Shown here one piece after another: positions 10,348 through 19,001 of a DNA stretch of 64,000 nt. Position 1 is the stretch's first letter. Every line of letters begins with the position of its first letter. Position numbers and translations under genes: made by a program. This DNA comes from Methylobacteriaceae bacterium (GTDB lineage: Bacteria; Pseudomonadota; Alphaproteobacteria; Rhizobiales; Beijerinckiaceae). The stretch is from positions 496,001 to 560,000 of the forward strand of contig JACKJC010000003.1 of assembly GCA_020638195.1 (NCBI GenBank). The letters are read 5' to 3'. The notes below the pieces were generated by a model that searched no databases, was not told where the DNA came from, and was given only the letters and a program-made list of their open reading frames with translations.

Positions 10348-11373
10348 ATGTCCGCACCACCAGTCACCTTGCTCGGCGCGCCCGGTTCACCCTACACGCG
10401 GAAAATGCTGGCGGCGCTGCGCTACCGCCGCATTCCCTACCGCCTCATCATCGGCTCGCATCGCACGCCGACCGATCTGCCGAAGCCGAAACCGCAGCTG
10501 CTGCCGACCTTCTATTTCACCAAGGCGGACGGCTCGATCGAGGCGGTCGTCGATTCCACGCCGCTGCTGCGCCGCTTCGAACGCGACTATTCGGGCCGCA
10601 GCATCGTGCCGCCCGATCCCGCGATCGCCTTCCTCGACTATCTGCTCGAGGATTTCGCCGACGAATGGCTGACCAAGGCCATGTTCCACTATCGCTGGCA
10701 TTTCGCGGCCGACGCCGCGCAGGCCGGCGAAATCCTGCCGCGCTGGTCGGTCAAGCCGGTGAGCGAGGCGACGCTGGAGCCGATCAAGGCCTTCGTGAAG
10801 CAGCGGCAGATATCGCGACTCTATGTCGTCGGCTCCAACGATACGACCGCGCCCGTCATCGAGGCGAGCTATCGACGGTTTCTCGGCGCGATGAAGGCGC
10901 ATCTGGAAATCAGCGGCTTCCTGATGGGCGCGCGTCCCGGCGCCTCGGACTTCGCGACCTACGGCCAGCTCACGCAACTCGCGCGTTTCGATCCGACGCC
11001 GATGGCGATCACGCTCGCCGAGGCGCCGCGCGTCTATGCGTGGACGGAAGTGGTCGAGGATTTGTCCGGCATTGAGCCCGCTGAAGCCGACTGGATGACG
11101 CGCGACTCGATACCCGACACGTTGCGCCAGCTATTTGTCGAAATGGGCCGCACGTACTTGCCCGTCATGCTGGCCAATGAACAGGCGGTGGTGCGCGGCG
11201 CCGACGAAGTCGAAACGAAGGTCGATGGCCTGCGCTGGACGCAGCAGCCCTTCCCCTATCAGGCCAAGTGCCTGCAATGGATTCGTGAAGAACATGCGCG
11301 GCTGGATGCCGACGCAAAAGCCTGCGTCGCGCGCGTGCTCGCCGGCACGGGCTGCGAGCCGCTATTGGCGTGA
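10348..11373 (+). CDS. Glutathione S-transferase family protein
   Basis: A 341-residue protein with a thioredoxin-fold GST N-terminal domain: Leu-Gly-Ala-Pro-Gly-Ser-Pro-Tyr-Thr-Arg-Lys at about residues 7-18, then a Pro-rich turn and the beta-strand Thr-Phe-Tyr-Phe. A helical C-terminal domain from about residue 90 includes Gly-Ala-Arg-Pro-Gly-Ala-Ser-Asp-Phe. It is longer than classical GSTs (about 210 residues) because of C-terminal helices. The start at ATG 10348 follows a CAGGA at suitable distance; ATG 10339 is an alternative. The next gene encodes a DsbA/HCCA-isomerase-fold protein, also of the glutathione-using thioredoxin superfamily, only 28 bases downstream, so a shared glutathione-dependent step is plausible. 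Confidence 0.8.
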   Translation: MSAPPVTLLGAPGSPYTRKMLAALRYRRIPYRLIIGSHRTPTDLPKPKPQLLPTFYFTKADGSIEAVVDSTPLLRRFERDYSGRSIVPPDPAIAFLDYLLEDFADEWLTKAMFHYRWHFAADAAQAGEILPRWSVKPVSEATLEPIKAFVKQRQISRLYVVGSNDTTAPVIEASYRRFLGAMKAHLEISGFLMGARPGASDFATYGQLTQLARFDPTPMAITLAEAPRVYAWTEVVEDLSGIEPAEADWMTRDSIPDTLRQLFVEMGRTYLPVMLANEQAVVRGADEVETKVDGLRWTQQPFPYQAKCLQWIREEHARLDADAKACVARVLAGTGCEPLLA

Positions 11374-11401
11374 AGCGCGCAACTAGAACATTGGAGGAAA
11401 C

Positions 11402-12055
11402 ATGACGCTCTCGGTCGATCTCTTCTTTTCCTTCCGCTCGCCCTATTCCTATCTCGCGCTGCCCAAGACGATGCGGATCGTGCAACAATACGATCTCGTC
11501 GTGAACGCGCGGCCCGTCTATCCGCTGGCCGTGCGCGTGCCGGGCTTCTTCAAGAAGGCCAATCCGAATTTCGCGCGCTATGTCGTGCTCGATTCCTTCC
11601 GCGTGTCTCAGATGGAGGGCATTCCTTTCCGCTTTCCGCAGCCCGATCCGATCGACCAGAACATGGCGACGCTCGACGTCGCGCCCGAGCAGCCGCGCAT
11701 CAGGCGCCTCACGCGCCTCGGCGCCGCCGCGCAGGAGGCGGGCAGGGGGCTCGCCTTCATCAACGAGGTCGCGACGACCCTTTGGGGCGGGCAGGTGACG
11801 GGCTGGGACCAGGGCGATCATCTTGTGCGCGCGGCGGAACGCGCGGGCCTCGATCTCGCCGCGCTCGACGCCGCTATCGCTGCTGATCCCGACCATTACG
11901 AAAAGATCATCGCCGACAACGAAGCCGCGCATGCCGCGTCCAATCATTGGGGCGTACCGTGCTTCGTCTACAAGGGCGAACCCTTCTTCGGGCAGGACCG
12001 CATCGATCTGCTCGTCTGGCGCCTGAAGCAGAACGGGTTGCAGGAACGCGCGTAA
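11402..12055 (+). CDS. 2-hydroxychromene-2-carboxylate isomerase / DsbA-family protein
   Basis: A 217-residue protein of the GST-kappa/DsbA superfamily. The start Phe-Phe-Ser-Phe-Arg-Ser-Pro-Tyr-Ser-Tyr (about residues 8-17) is the HCCA-isomerase glutathione site: Ser replaces the redox Cys, so it is not a disulfide oxidoreductase. The C-terminal Trp-Gly-Val-Pro-Cys-Phe-Val-Tyr-Lys-Gly-Glu-Pro-Phe-Phe-Gly-Gln-Asp-Arg is the conserved cis-Pro loop and end helix. Family members isomerise aromatic-degradation intermediates with glutathione; no other naphthalene-type pathway genes are nearby, so the real substrate is open. A strong GGAGGA precedes the ATG. Probably in one operon with the GST gene upstream. 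Confidence 0.85.
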   Translation: MTLSVDLFFSFRSPYSYLALPKTMRIVQQYDLVVNARPVYPLAVRVPGFFKKANPNFARYVVLDSFRVSQMEGIPFRFPQPDPIDQNMATLDVAPEQPRIRRLTRLGAAAQEAGRGLAFINEVATTLWGGQVTGWDQGDHLVRAAERAGLDLAALDAAIAADPDHYEKIIADNEAAHAASNHWGVPCFVYKGEPFFGQDRIDLLVWRLKQNGLQERA

Positions 12056-12123
12056 GCCAGAGCGCGTGCAAGCCAGTCTCGCGCAAGCCACGGCGCGCAG
12101 GATCGCGCCATGTGCGAGGCCCC

Positions 12124-12915
12124 ATGAACGTCGGCGCAAGACCAGCGCCGCAATTCGCGGATTTCGTCGCGGCGGCGGCCGCTCGCCGCGCGGCGGCAGA
12201 CAGGACTTCGCCCGCGCCACGCTTCGCCGAGCCGCTGCCGCTTGTGATCGATCCGGGGCAGGGGAATGCCCTGCGCCTTCTCGGCCCGCTCGACAGCTAT
12301 CAGGACACTCTCGCTCTCGCGGACGGCGCGCCGGAAACGCTCGACCGCGCGACAGTGCTCGCCGTCGCCACGCGCGCGCTGCGCGGGCTGGCGTCAACGC
12401 ATGGCCGTTCAGTCATGGAAATCGCGCACGAGATCGACGTCACGCCGCCGGAAAGAGCGCCGGCGCGCAATTCGGCGCGATCCTTGTCCGCGCTCGCGAC
12501 ATCTTTGGTCCTGAACGACGAAAAGCGCGGCCTCGTCACCGTCGATCTTCACGCCGCGCGCGTATCGCAAGGCGTTTGGGAGGTCGCCGTCTACGATCAG
12601 TCGACGGCGAGCGCCGGCGCCTTTCCCTATGCCGCGCCGCCCCTCCTCGTCCTGCATGCCGGCGTCGATGTCGTGCAGGCGCAATTCGCGGCGGCGAGCA
12701 TGCTCGCCGGAGCATTGGCGCCGCGCGCGGAATCCGCCGCCGCGAGCTTCGCGCGACGCCCCGCATTGTGGGCGGGCCTGACGCTTGTCGCCATACTGGC
12801 GGCCTTCGGGTTGGCCTTCGTCGCGAATCCGCTCGCCGGATTGAGCGTCGGGGTCGCTGCGCTCCTCGTGCTGCGTCGGGTCGACCGCAATGCGCGCGAA
12901 AGGGGCGGCGATTAG
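12124..12915 (+). CDS. Hypothetical protein with C-terminal membrane hairpin
   Basis: A 263-residue product that I do not recognise. Residues 1-205 are soluble and Ala/Arg-rich with alternating hydrophobic segments (such as Gly-Val-Trp-Glu-Val-Ala-Val-Tyr-Asp). Residues about 212-250 form two close hydrophobic helices, and the tail is basic (Arg-Arg-Val-Asp-Arg-Asn-Ala-Arg). This layout suggests a cytoplasmic domain anchored by a C-terminal hairpin. The reading is favoured over the long overlapping frames because its composition is balanced and its TAG meets the TAA of the convergent reductase gene with a two-base overlap. Function unknown. Confidence 0.6.
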   Translation: MNVGARPAPQFADFVAAAAARRAAADRTSPAPRFAEPLPLVIDPGQGNALRLLGPLDSYQDTLALADGAPETLDRATVLAVATRALRGLASTHGRSVMEIAHEIDVTPPERAPARNSARSLSALATSLVLNDEKRGLVTVDLHAARVSQGVWEVAVYDQSTASAGAFPYAAPPLLVLHAGVDVVQAQFAAASMLAGALAPRAESAAASFARRPALWAGLTLVAILAAFGLAFVANPLAGLSVGVAALLVLRRVDRNARERGGD

Positions 12916-13829
12916 TTCGCCGGCATGTGACGCGAAGTCGCGCGGCCCGCTTCGGTCAGATGCGTGGCCACCTGCAGCGTCAGATTGGTCGGCGTCGGCA
13001 CGCCGTACTCGCGACCCTTGCGCACGATATAGCCGTTGAGGAAATCGATCTCGGTCGGCTTTCCGCGCGAAATATCCTGGGCCGTGGAGGAATACTGGTT
13101 CGGCATGCCGTCCGCGAGCGCGAGCGTGGTCGTGAGAATGTCGTGAGGCAGCGCGACGCCGGCCGCTTTCGCGACAGCGGCGCATTCGGTCACGACATTG
13201 GCGATGACATCGCGCGCGCCCTCTATCCTCATCATCCGCCCATAGGGTAGAACGCCGATCGCCGACAGCGCATTGTAGGCGCAATTGACGACGAGCTTGG
13301 TCCAGAGCGCGGGCCTGATGTCGTCGAGCGTTTTGGTCGGAATGCCCGCCTCGCGCAACGCCGCGGCGACAGTGTCGCCGCGTTCGGAAGCGCCCATCAC
13401 GAGTTCGCCGCGTCCATGGTGCTTCACATGTCCGGGCCCCGCCATCTCGACCCCGGCATAGACGATGGCCGGCTCGACGTTGCGTTGCAGGATCGCCGAG
13501 AGCCGCTCTGCATTGTCGACGCCGTTCTGCAGCGAAAGAATGGTCGTCTCCCGAGCGAGACGGCCGGCGAGCGCTTCGCCGGCCGATTCCGTATCGGCTG
13601 ATTTCACGCAGACGAGGACGAGGTCTGGCCGGTCGATCGCGCGCGTCTGCGTGGAGGCGCGCGCGGCGACGGTTGCATTGAAGGTCGTGGTCTCCAGGAT
13701 CAGGCCGCGCGCGTTGACCGCATCGACATGCGGCTTGCGACCGACGAACAACACATCATGTCCCGCCCGTGCGAGCAGGCCGCCGAAATAGCAGCCGACC
13801 GCGCCGGCGCCCAAAACCGCGACTTTCAT
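12912..13829 (-). CDS. 2-dehydropantoate 2-reductase family protein
   Basis: A 305-residue NADP-dependent reductase of the PanE/ApbA family, which reduces ketopantoate in pantothenate synthesis or acts on related 2-keto acids. The N-terminal Rossmann motif is Gly-Ala-Gly-Ala-Val-Gly at about residues 7-12. The central Cys-Val-Lys-Ser and Leu-Gln-Asn-Gly-Val-Asp and the catalytic region Leu-Trp-Thr-Lys-Leu-Val-Val-Asn-Cys-Ala-Tyr-Asn (Lys, Asn) are present, as is the late Ser-Ser-Thr-Ala-Gln-Asp motif. Start Met-Lys-Val-Ala-Val-Leu-Gly is the normal family start, chosen over an ATG five codons upstream. Rhizobial genomes often carry several paralogues, so true PanE activity is not certain. Confidence 0.88.
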   Translation of the reverse strand: MKVAVLGAGAVGCYFGGLLARAGHDVLFVGRKPHVDAVNARGLILETTTFNATVAARASTQTRAIDRPDLVLVCVKSADTESAGEALAGRLARETTILSLQNGVDNAERLSAILQRNVEPAIVYAGVEMAGPGHVKHHGRGELVMGASERGDTVAAALREAGIPTKTLDDIRPALWTKLVVNCAYNALSAIGVLPYGRMMRIEGARDVIANVVTECAAVAKAAGVALPHDILTTTLALADGMPNQYSSTAQDISRGKPTEIDFLNGYIVRKGREYGVPTPTNLTLQVATHLTEAGRATSRHMPAN

Positions 13830-13865
13830 GACTGCGACCTCCATGCGGGTCTCCCGCCTGGAGCG

Positions 13866-14663
13866 CTACCTGCCGCCGTCGATGCGCGCGCCGATGATGG
13901 CGATGGCGCGCTGGTAGACGGAGGCCGCGTTCCATTCCTGGATCGCCGCGAAATTCGCTTCACCCGGCTGATAACCAGCGCCGCGCGTCCACCCGTGGCC
14001 CTTGAGGAAATTCGCGGTCGACAGCAGCGCGCCAGAGGAGCTCTCGAGATTGCCGACGGCGTAGTTGAGAACGGTCTTCGGCATGAATTGCGTCTGGCCG
14101 ACCTCGCCATGCATCGAGGCGATCGTGTTGGCGCTGAAGGTGCCGCGATCCACCAGTTTCAGCGCGGCGTAGAGCTGATCGGTGAAATAGGCGGAGCGGC
14201 GGCAATCATAGGCGAGCGTCGCCACCGCCGAGATCAGGTGCTGCTTGCCGCGCACCGCGCCGAAGCCCGTTTCCATGCCCCAGATGGCGAGCAGCGGGCC
14301 CGCCGGCACGCCGTAGCGCTGCTCGATCTGCGCGAACAGTGCGGCATGCGTCTTCTTCAGCGTCTTGCCGCGCGAAACGATGGCCGCGCCGCCACGCTTG
14401 GCCATGAACTGGTCGAGCGAGAGCTTGAAACCGTGCTGGCCGCGGTCGGCGCCGATCGTGGCGCGGGCGTAATGGGCGCCCATTAGCGCGGAAATGGCGG
14501 TCGGTCCGACGCGGCCCTGCGCCTCCTGCGCGAACTGGCGCTTCCAGTTCTCGAAGCCTGCGGAATTATTGCCGCACTGGGCTGCATTCGCGGCGCCGGC
14601 CGCGAGCGTGACAGCGCCGAGCGCGATCGCAGCGCCCCTGATCATTTCTCCGAATCGGATCAT
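13866..14663 (-). CDS. MltB-like lytic murein transglycosylase
   Basis: A 265-residue secreted enzyme predicted to cut peptidoglycan glycan strands. It has an N-terminal signal peptide (about residues 1-28, ending Ala-Asn-Ala), then an MltB-type (SLT_2) domain. The catalytic Glu is in Gly-Met-Glu-Thr-Gly-Phe-Gly. Conserved Gly-Lys-Gln-His-Leu-Ile-Ser, Ser-Met-His-Gly-Glu-Val-Gly-Gln-Thr-Gln-Phe-Met-Pro and Lys-Gly-His-Gly-Trp segments follow. There is no C-terminal peptidoglycan-binding domain, so this is the short form. An AAGGAG lies at good distance from the ATG at 14663. The frame stays open far upstream, but that part overlaps the DUF817 gene and is a shadow. Confidence 0.88.
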   Translation of the reverse strand: MIRFGEMIRGAAIALGAVTLAAGAANAAQCGNNSAGFENWKRQFAQEAQGRVGPTAISALMGAHYARATIGADRGQHGFKLSLDQFMAKRGGAAIVSRGKTLKKTHAALFAQIEQRYGVPAGPLLAIWGMETGFGAVRGKQHLISAVATLAYDCRRSAYFTDQLYAALKLVDRGTFSANTIASMHGEVGQTQFMPKTVLNYAVGNLESSSGALLSTANFLKGHGWTRGAGYQPGEANFAAIQEWNAASVYQRAIAIIGARIDGGR

Positions 14664-14897
14664 CCGTCGCTCCTTCGGCGGCCGCAGGCCGGCAAGTCCT
14701 TGATGCGCTTTTGCGTTCGGTCGCCCTGACGGCGTGGATCGCTGACGCGCCACATCGCGCACGAGAGCTTGATATGCAACAGGCCACGCGCGGCCGCAAC
14801 GGCTAGGATCATGATGGCGAATCGATGGTCGCACGAAGTGCAGATCGTCACCGCGCGTGCGGCGCAGCTCAGCTAAGCGCGGGGCGTGAGGAAGCGC

Positions 14898-15839
14898 ATG
14901 GTCGAGAACGAGAAAGAGGATTCGCTCAGAAGCGCGGCGGAAACCTTTCCGCCCTTGCGCCGCTTCGTAGGCGCCGAGGCGCGGCTCGCTGCCTGGGCGC
15001 GCGGCGGGCCGGCGGCGCGCCTCTATGTCTATGAATTCCTGCGCTTCGGCTTCAAACAGGCGGTCGCCTGCGTCTTCGGCGGACTGATGGTCGCTCTCAT
15101 GGTGGCGACGCATTACCTCTATCCGAAAGGCGCGGCGCTCGCGCGGTACGATTTCCTCTTCCTGGCCGCGCTCGCCATCCAGGCCTTGCTGATCGCCACG
15201 CGCTTCGAGAGCCTCGCGGAAGCCAAGGTGATCTTCATCTTCCATGTCGTCGGCACGATCATGGAAATCTTCAAGACCGCGCAGGGCTCGTGGATCTATC
15301 CGGATACGGCCTTCTTCCGCATCGGCGGCGTGCCGCTCTTCACCGGTTTCATGTATGCGGCGATCGGCTCCTACATGATGCGCGCATGGAGCCTGTTCGA
15401 CTTCCGCTTCCTCCGGCATCCGCCGCTCTGGCAGGTGGCAGGGCTTGCCGCGGCCATCTACGTCAATTTCTTCGCGCATCACTATCTGCCGGACATGCGC
15501 TACGCGCTGTTCGCCGCCTGCGTGCTCGTCTTCGGTCGCAGCTGGATCTTCTATCGCGTGCACCATTCCTGGCGCTCGATGCCCATGCTGCTCGCGGCGT
15601 TCCTGGCCGCGCTGTTCATCTGGCTCGCCGAAAACATCGGCACGTTCACGCAGACCTGGCTCTATCCCGCGCAGAAGGCGGGCTGGACCATGGTCGGCCT
15701 GCCGAAGCTCGGCTCGTGGTTCCTGCTGCAGATCGTGAGCTACGCGCTGGTTGCGCTGGTGCGGCGGCCTGAACCTCCGGACGAGGCGCCGGTCCAAGCC
15801 TCGCGCGCACGCCACGCGAAGCGACTTGCCGCGCGCTAG
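14898..15839 (+). CDS. DUF817 family multi-pass membrane protein
   Basis: A 313-residue membrane protein with about seven hydrophobic helices between residue 55 and 300. It contains the family's conserved blocks: Met-Glu-Ile-Phe-Lys-Thr-Ala-Gln-Gly-Ser-Trp-Ile-Tyr-Pro, then Gly-Gly-Val-Pro-Leu-Phe-Thr-Gly-Phe-Met-Tyr-Ala, Phe-Phe-Ala-His-His-Tyr, and Trp-Leu-Ala-Glu-Asn-Ile-Gly-Thr. Biochemical function is unknown for the family. The ATG at 14898 has GAGGAAG just before it; the GTG at 14886 is in frame but lies within that Shine-Dalgarno region. It ends directly against the stop of the small secreted protein on the opposite strand. Confidence 0.9.
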   Translation: MVENEKEDSLRSAAETFPPLRRFVGAEARLAAWARGGPAARLYVYEFLRFGFKQAVACVFGGLMVALMVATHYLYPKGAALARYDFLFLAALAIQALLIATRFESLAEAKVIFIFHVVGTIMEIFKTAQGSWIYPDTAFFRIGGVPLFTGFMYAAIGSYMMRAWSLFDFRFLRHPPLWQVAGLAAAIYVNFFAHHYLPDMRYALFAACVLVFGRSWIFYRVHHSWRSMPMLLAAFLAALFIWLAENIGTFTQTWLYPAQKAGWTMVGLPKLGSWFLLQIVSYALVALVRRPEPPDEAPVQASRARHAKRLAAR

Positions 15840-16190
15840 TTACTTGGCCTTCTGCGCTTTCCAGACGCCGCCGCAATAATCGGTATTGGAGGACCACGCG
15901 CCCGAGCCAGCCGCGCCCTTCAACTTGCCGTTGCCGCGCGCCATCTTCTGACCCGCGGTAAAGCGCACGGAAATATCGCCATTGTCTTCGAGATAGCCCC
16001 AGACCTCGACGCCGGCCGCGCTCGAGGCGACGACCCGGCCGCCTTCGATCCGCACGGCGCCCGAAACATCCGGCGCGCAATTTCCGACCGTTGTGCGCGC
16101 CTCGACCTGCCAGTCGCCGTCGAACGAGCGCGGAAAGGCGGCGGCGGGCGCGGCCAGCGCCATGCCAGCCAGAACGATCGCAAGACGCAT
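15840..16190 (-). CDS. Small secreted protein of unknown function
   Basis: A 116-residue protein with a clear signal peptide (residues 1-18, Met-Arg-Leu-Ala-Ile-Val ... Pro-Ala-Ala-Ala). A compact mature domain follows, with Trp-Gln-Val-Glu-Ala-Arg-Thr, two Cys (Gly-Asn-Cys-Ala, Tyr-Cys-Gly-Gly-Val-Trp) that could form a disulfide, and Gly-rich turns. Similar small periplasmic proteins in Rhizobiales have no assigned role. Its ATG overlaps the TAA of the mutA remnant by one base (TAATG), so it would be translationally coupled to mutA. If mutA is dead, its expression may be affected. Confidence 0.7.
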   Translation of the reverse strand: MRLAIVLAGMALAAPAAAFPRSFDGDWQVEARTTVGNCAPDVSGAVRIEGGRVVASSAAGVEVWGYLEDNGDISVRFTAGQKMARGNGKLKGAAGSGAWSSNTDYCGGVWKAQKAK

Positions 16191-17890
16191 TACGCGATCG
16201 CCTTCCACGCGCGATCGAGGCTGCCGAGCACATCGGCGCCGGCGAAGACGTAGTCGCCGACGCCAGCCGCCGTGTAGGCCGCTTCCATGTCGCCGGGGCG
16301 CCCCGCGAGGATTACGAGCTTGGCGCCTTTGGCCTTCAATGCTCGCGCGACCGCTTCCGCCTGTTCGGCATAGAGCGCATCGGACGAGCAGACGCAGGCG
16401 ATCGGCGCTCCCGAGGCCGCATAGGCCTCCGCCGCAGCGTCCGCCGAAGCGAAGCCGTCGTTGCCCGGCGCCTCGATGCCGCCGGCCTCGAAGAAATTCT
16501 TGGCGAAGGTCGCGCGCGCCGTGAACGCCGCGATCGGGCCGATATTCGCCAGGAACACGGACGGACGTTTGCCGTTTGCGGCGAGCGCATCCGACCTGTC
16601 GCGCAAGGCTTCGTAGGGCTCGGACAGCCGATGCGCGACGAGCGCGCCCGCAGGCGTATCCGCCTCCGGCAAGGGAGCGAGAACGCTGACCGGCTTTTCG
16701 GCGATGTTCGGAAACTCGCTCGCGCCCGTCAACGCATCCTTGCGGCGCGCGACATTTTTGGCGCGTTCGGCGGCGGCCTTCTCGACATCGGTCTTCAGCG
16801 CGCCCGACGCGATCTGCGCGACGAGTCCGCCGGCCTTTTCGCTCGCCTGCACCAGCGCCCACGCCTTCTCGCACAGCTCAGCTGTGAGAACCTCGAAGCC
16901 GCCGGCGCCGGCGGTGGGGTCCGCCACCTTGTCGAGATTGGATTCTTCCAGCAGCACCAATTGCGTGTTGCGCGCGACGCGGCGCGCGAATTCGTCGGGC
17001 AGGCCGACGGCTTGCGTGAAGGGCAGCACGGAAATGCGATCGGCGCCGCCGACGGCGGCCGAGAAGACGGCGACGGTCGCGCGCAGCATGTTCACGTAGG
17101 GGTCACGGCGCGTCATCATGCGCCACGCGGTTTCCGCGTGGATCAGCGCGGGAGACGCCATCAGGCCGCAGGCTTCTTCCACGCGCGCCCACAGACGGCG
17201 CAGCGCGCGAATTTTGGCGACGCCCAGAAATTCGTCAGCGTCGACCGCGAGGCGGAACGAGATCGCCTTGGCGGCATCCTCCAGCGAGAGGCCCGCGCCT
17301 TCCAATGCGCGCAGATAGGTCAGCGCCGCCGAAATCGCATAGGCGAGCTCCTGCGCCTCCGTACCGCCGGCCGCATGGACGATGCGCGCGTCGGCGACGC
17401 AGAACGGGCCACTGAAACCCGCGCCGGACAACGTCTTGACCGCCTCCACCATATGCGGCGCGATCTCGCTGAAAGGATGGGCGACGGCGCCCCGGGCCAG
17501 CGCGCCGAGTGGATCGAGGCCGAAGGAGATCAGCGTCGCCTTGGGGTCGATCTTCTGGTTGGCGACATAGGCCGCCAGCGCGATCGCGACATCGCGGCCA
17601 TGGCCCGGCGCGTCGATCTCGATCGGGGCGCCTGCGTCCAGAAACACGCCCGCGAGCGCGGCTTCCAGCGCAGCCTCGGTCGCCGGCAGGCCAAAACCAT
17701 AGGCGCCGGCAGAGCCTGCAAAGGCGAGCTGCAACCCGCCCGCCGTTTTCGAGTCGGTCAGGGCCATTGGCGATCTTGGCGTCCGGCATCGACGCGCGCG
17801 AGGATCGACCACGGAGCCTGCGCGCAGCCGGGCTGCGGCGCGCTGCCGGCGCATAGAGCGGCTGGACAGCCGTCCGTCTAGGTCTGCCAC
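16190..17890 (-). pseudogene. mutA: Methylmalonyl-CoA mutase small subunit, main body, 5' end broken
   Basis: From about 17767 to the TAA at 16190 an intact frame encodes 525 residues clearly of the small mutase subunit: Gly-Leu-Gln-Leu-Ala-Phe-Ala-Gly-Ser-Ala-Gly-Ala-Tyr-Gly near the start, a TIM-barrel part, and a C-terminal flavodoxin-like domain that lacks the Asp-x-His-x-x-Gly cobalamin motif, as is normal for this subunit. Upstream of 17767 the family sequence (for example Pro-Trp-Ser-Ile-Leu-Ala-Arg-Val-Asp and Gln-Pro-Leu-Tyr-Ala-Pro-Ala) continues but jumps between all three frames, and an in-frame TGA lies in the Ala-Leu-Lys-Gly region. The roughly 100 N-terminal residues are therefore lost. 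The original start is duplicated at 17987 and 19001. An alternative is a shorter functional protein starting near 17767, but no convincing ribosome site was seen. Confidence 0.8.
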
Positions 17891-18060
17891 CAGCTTCTCG
17901 AACGGCGGCCCTTCAGCGCCGCGGTCGCCACCCCCCAGCGTCCTCCACGGCGGAAGGCTGCTGCGTAGGCATGTCGGAAGCGGTCATGGCGGTAGAAATC
18001 CGGGAAGCGCCTCGCGTTTTTGCACATGCGAAGGGGGATGGAAGGGAGGCGGCGGCGGGC
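17880..18060. repeat. Direct repeat copy A of the mutA 5' end and leader
   Basis: Aligns, with several indels and substitutions, to 18881-19085. Shared landmarks are CACCAGCTTCTCGAACGG, GCATGTCGGAAGCGGTCATG (the mutA start on the minus strand), CGTTTTTGCA and ATGCGAAGGGGG. This copy adjoins the rest of mutA but has lost its reading frame. Confidence 0.8.
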
Positions 18061-18240
18061 TGAATTGCTGACAGCGCCACGTGCTATAGTAGCGCGCTCC
18101 GAGCCCCACCGAGGAGCGCCCGGGCGTCTCGAAGGCGGGAGGCGGCGAAGCTACGGCTGCGCGCCTCCTCAGCATGAGGGGTGAACTGAGCGCGCCCGGA
18201 CGAAGCGAAAGCCCGAACAGCCCTGGCAGTTCCACGCTAT
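18060..18240. other. Inserted segment, part 1: degenerate repeat sequence
   Basis: Contains a GCCTCCTCAGCATGAGG piece matching one arm of the palindrome at 3394-3486, and a CTATAGTA-type element at about 18083 that could be an old -10 box for the decayed toxin-antitoxin pair. No intact gene seen. Confidence 0.4.
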
Positions 18241-18243
18241 CGC

Positions 18244-18410
18244 GCGCGCAGGAAGGCAGGGCATGCGCCTGCTGCGCGTCTGGGTGCCCGACCGCGCCGC
18301 CCGGAATTCGCGAAGGAGGCCGAGCGGCAGGCGAAGCTCCTGCGGGCGCGCGGAAGAGCGCGAGGCGCTCGACTTCAGGCCGCCGCCGACTGGCGCGCGA
18401 CGGCGAGTGA
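18244..18410 (+). pseudogene. Decayed MazE-type antitoxin (DUF3018-like)
   Basis: Fragments typical of DUF3018-type antitoxins occur in order but in different frames: Leu-Arg-Val-Trp-Val-Pro-Asp, then Arg-Arg-Pro-Glu-Phe-Ala-Lys-Glu-Ala-Glu-Arg-Gln-Ala-Lys-Leu-Leu, then Arg-Glu-Ala-Leu-Asp-Phe, then Ala-Ala-Ala-Asp-Trp-Arg, ending Asp-Gly-Glu-stop at 18410. That stop overlaps the GTG of the toxin remnant by the usual four bases (GTGA). At least two frameshifts separate the fragments, and no single frame encodes the antitoxin. Confidence 0.6.
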
Positions 18411-18722
18411 AGCGCGGCGACATCGTCACGGTCGTGGTATCAGGCGACACGGCAAGCCGCGCCGGCGGTGGTCATTCAATCGGACTGGCTGAAGGCGACC
18501 GACGGCGTGCTGTCGCGCTGATGACGAGCGCGCTCGCTGACGCGCCGATCTACCGCCTGACGCTGGAGCCGGACGCGACGAACGGCTTGCGCGTGACGAC
18601 GCAGGTGATGGTCGACAAGATCGTCGCCGTGCCTCGCGGAAATGCGGAAGGTTGTGGAGCTGGACGAGAAGGCGCGATCGCGCTGGATCAACGGTTTCGG
18701 TTGTGGTGGATTGGCGGACTAG
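18407..18722 (+). pseudogene. Decayed MazF-type toxin (PemK family endoribonuclease)
   Basis: Starts with GTG encoding Val-Lys-Arg-Gly-Asp-Ile-Val-Thr-Val-Val-Val-Ser-Gly-Asp, the standard MazF/PemK opening. It then continues in other frames with Gly-Lys-Pro-Arg, Ala-Val-Val-Ile-Gln-Ser-Asp-Trp-Leu, Leu-Met-Thr-Ser-Ala-Leu, Arg-Leu-Thr-Leu-Glu-Pro and the conserved Gln-Val-Met-Val-Asp-Lys-Ile. It ends Gly-Leu-Ala-Asp-stop at 18722. At least four frame changes are needed, so no active mRNA interferase can be made. The order of blocks and the stop position match a full-length ancestral toxin of about 105 residues. Confidence 0.75.
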
Positions 18723-18878
18723 CCACTTTTCATTTTGATGGAAGACAGATGTCGAAAATCGACGGCAAAACGCCGCGCTTTAAATGGGCTCGCGATGAGT
18801 TGCCTACGATTGGCCGCAGCGGGTCCGGCCATAATCTCAATCCAATGGACTTTGTTTGTTCAGGATCGACAAAGACAA
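18723..18878. other. Inserted segment, part 2: no gene seen
   Basis: About 155 bases of lower GC between the toxin remnant and repeat copy B. No open frame of note and no repeat recognised. Confidence 0.3.
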
Positions 18879-19001
18879 TCAGGTCTTGCCCACCAGCTTC
18901 TCGAACGGCGCGCCCTTGAGCGCAGCGGTCGCGAGCTCCCGCCAGCGGGCCTCCTCCACGGGCGGAAAGGCTGAGGCATAGGGCATGTCGGAAGCGGTCA
19001 T
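18879..19001 (-). pseudogene. mutA: N-terminal fragment of methylmalonyl-CoA mutase small subunit
   Basis: An intact 40-residue frame: Met-Thr-Ala-Ser-Asp-Met-Pro-Tyr-Ala-Ser-Ala-Phe-Pro-Pro-Val-Glu-Glu, then Arg-Trp-Arg-Glu-Leu, then Ala-Leu-Lys-Gly-Ala-Pro-Phe-Glu-Lys-Leu-Val-Gly-Lys-Thr, then stop. This is the normal beginning of the small subunit, cut exactly where the inserted segment starts. The continuation is found, degraded, at 17880 and upstream of 17767. This fragment cannot function alone. Confidence 0.85.

Noticed and set aside
12066..13250. Long plus-strand open frame across two real genes
   Set aside because: Arg-rich shadow typical of high-GC DNA; it overlaps the convergent reductase gene, whose family motifs are clear.
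13866..15815. N-terminal extension of the MltB-like protein
   Set aside because: The extension overlaps DUF817 in antisense and would bury the signal peptide.
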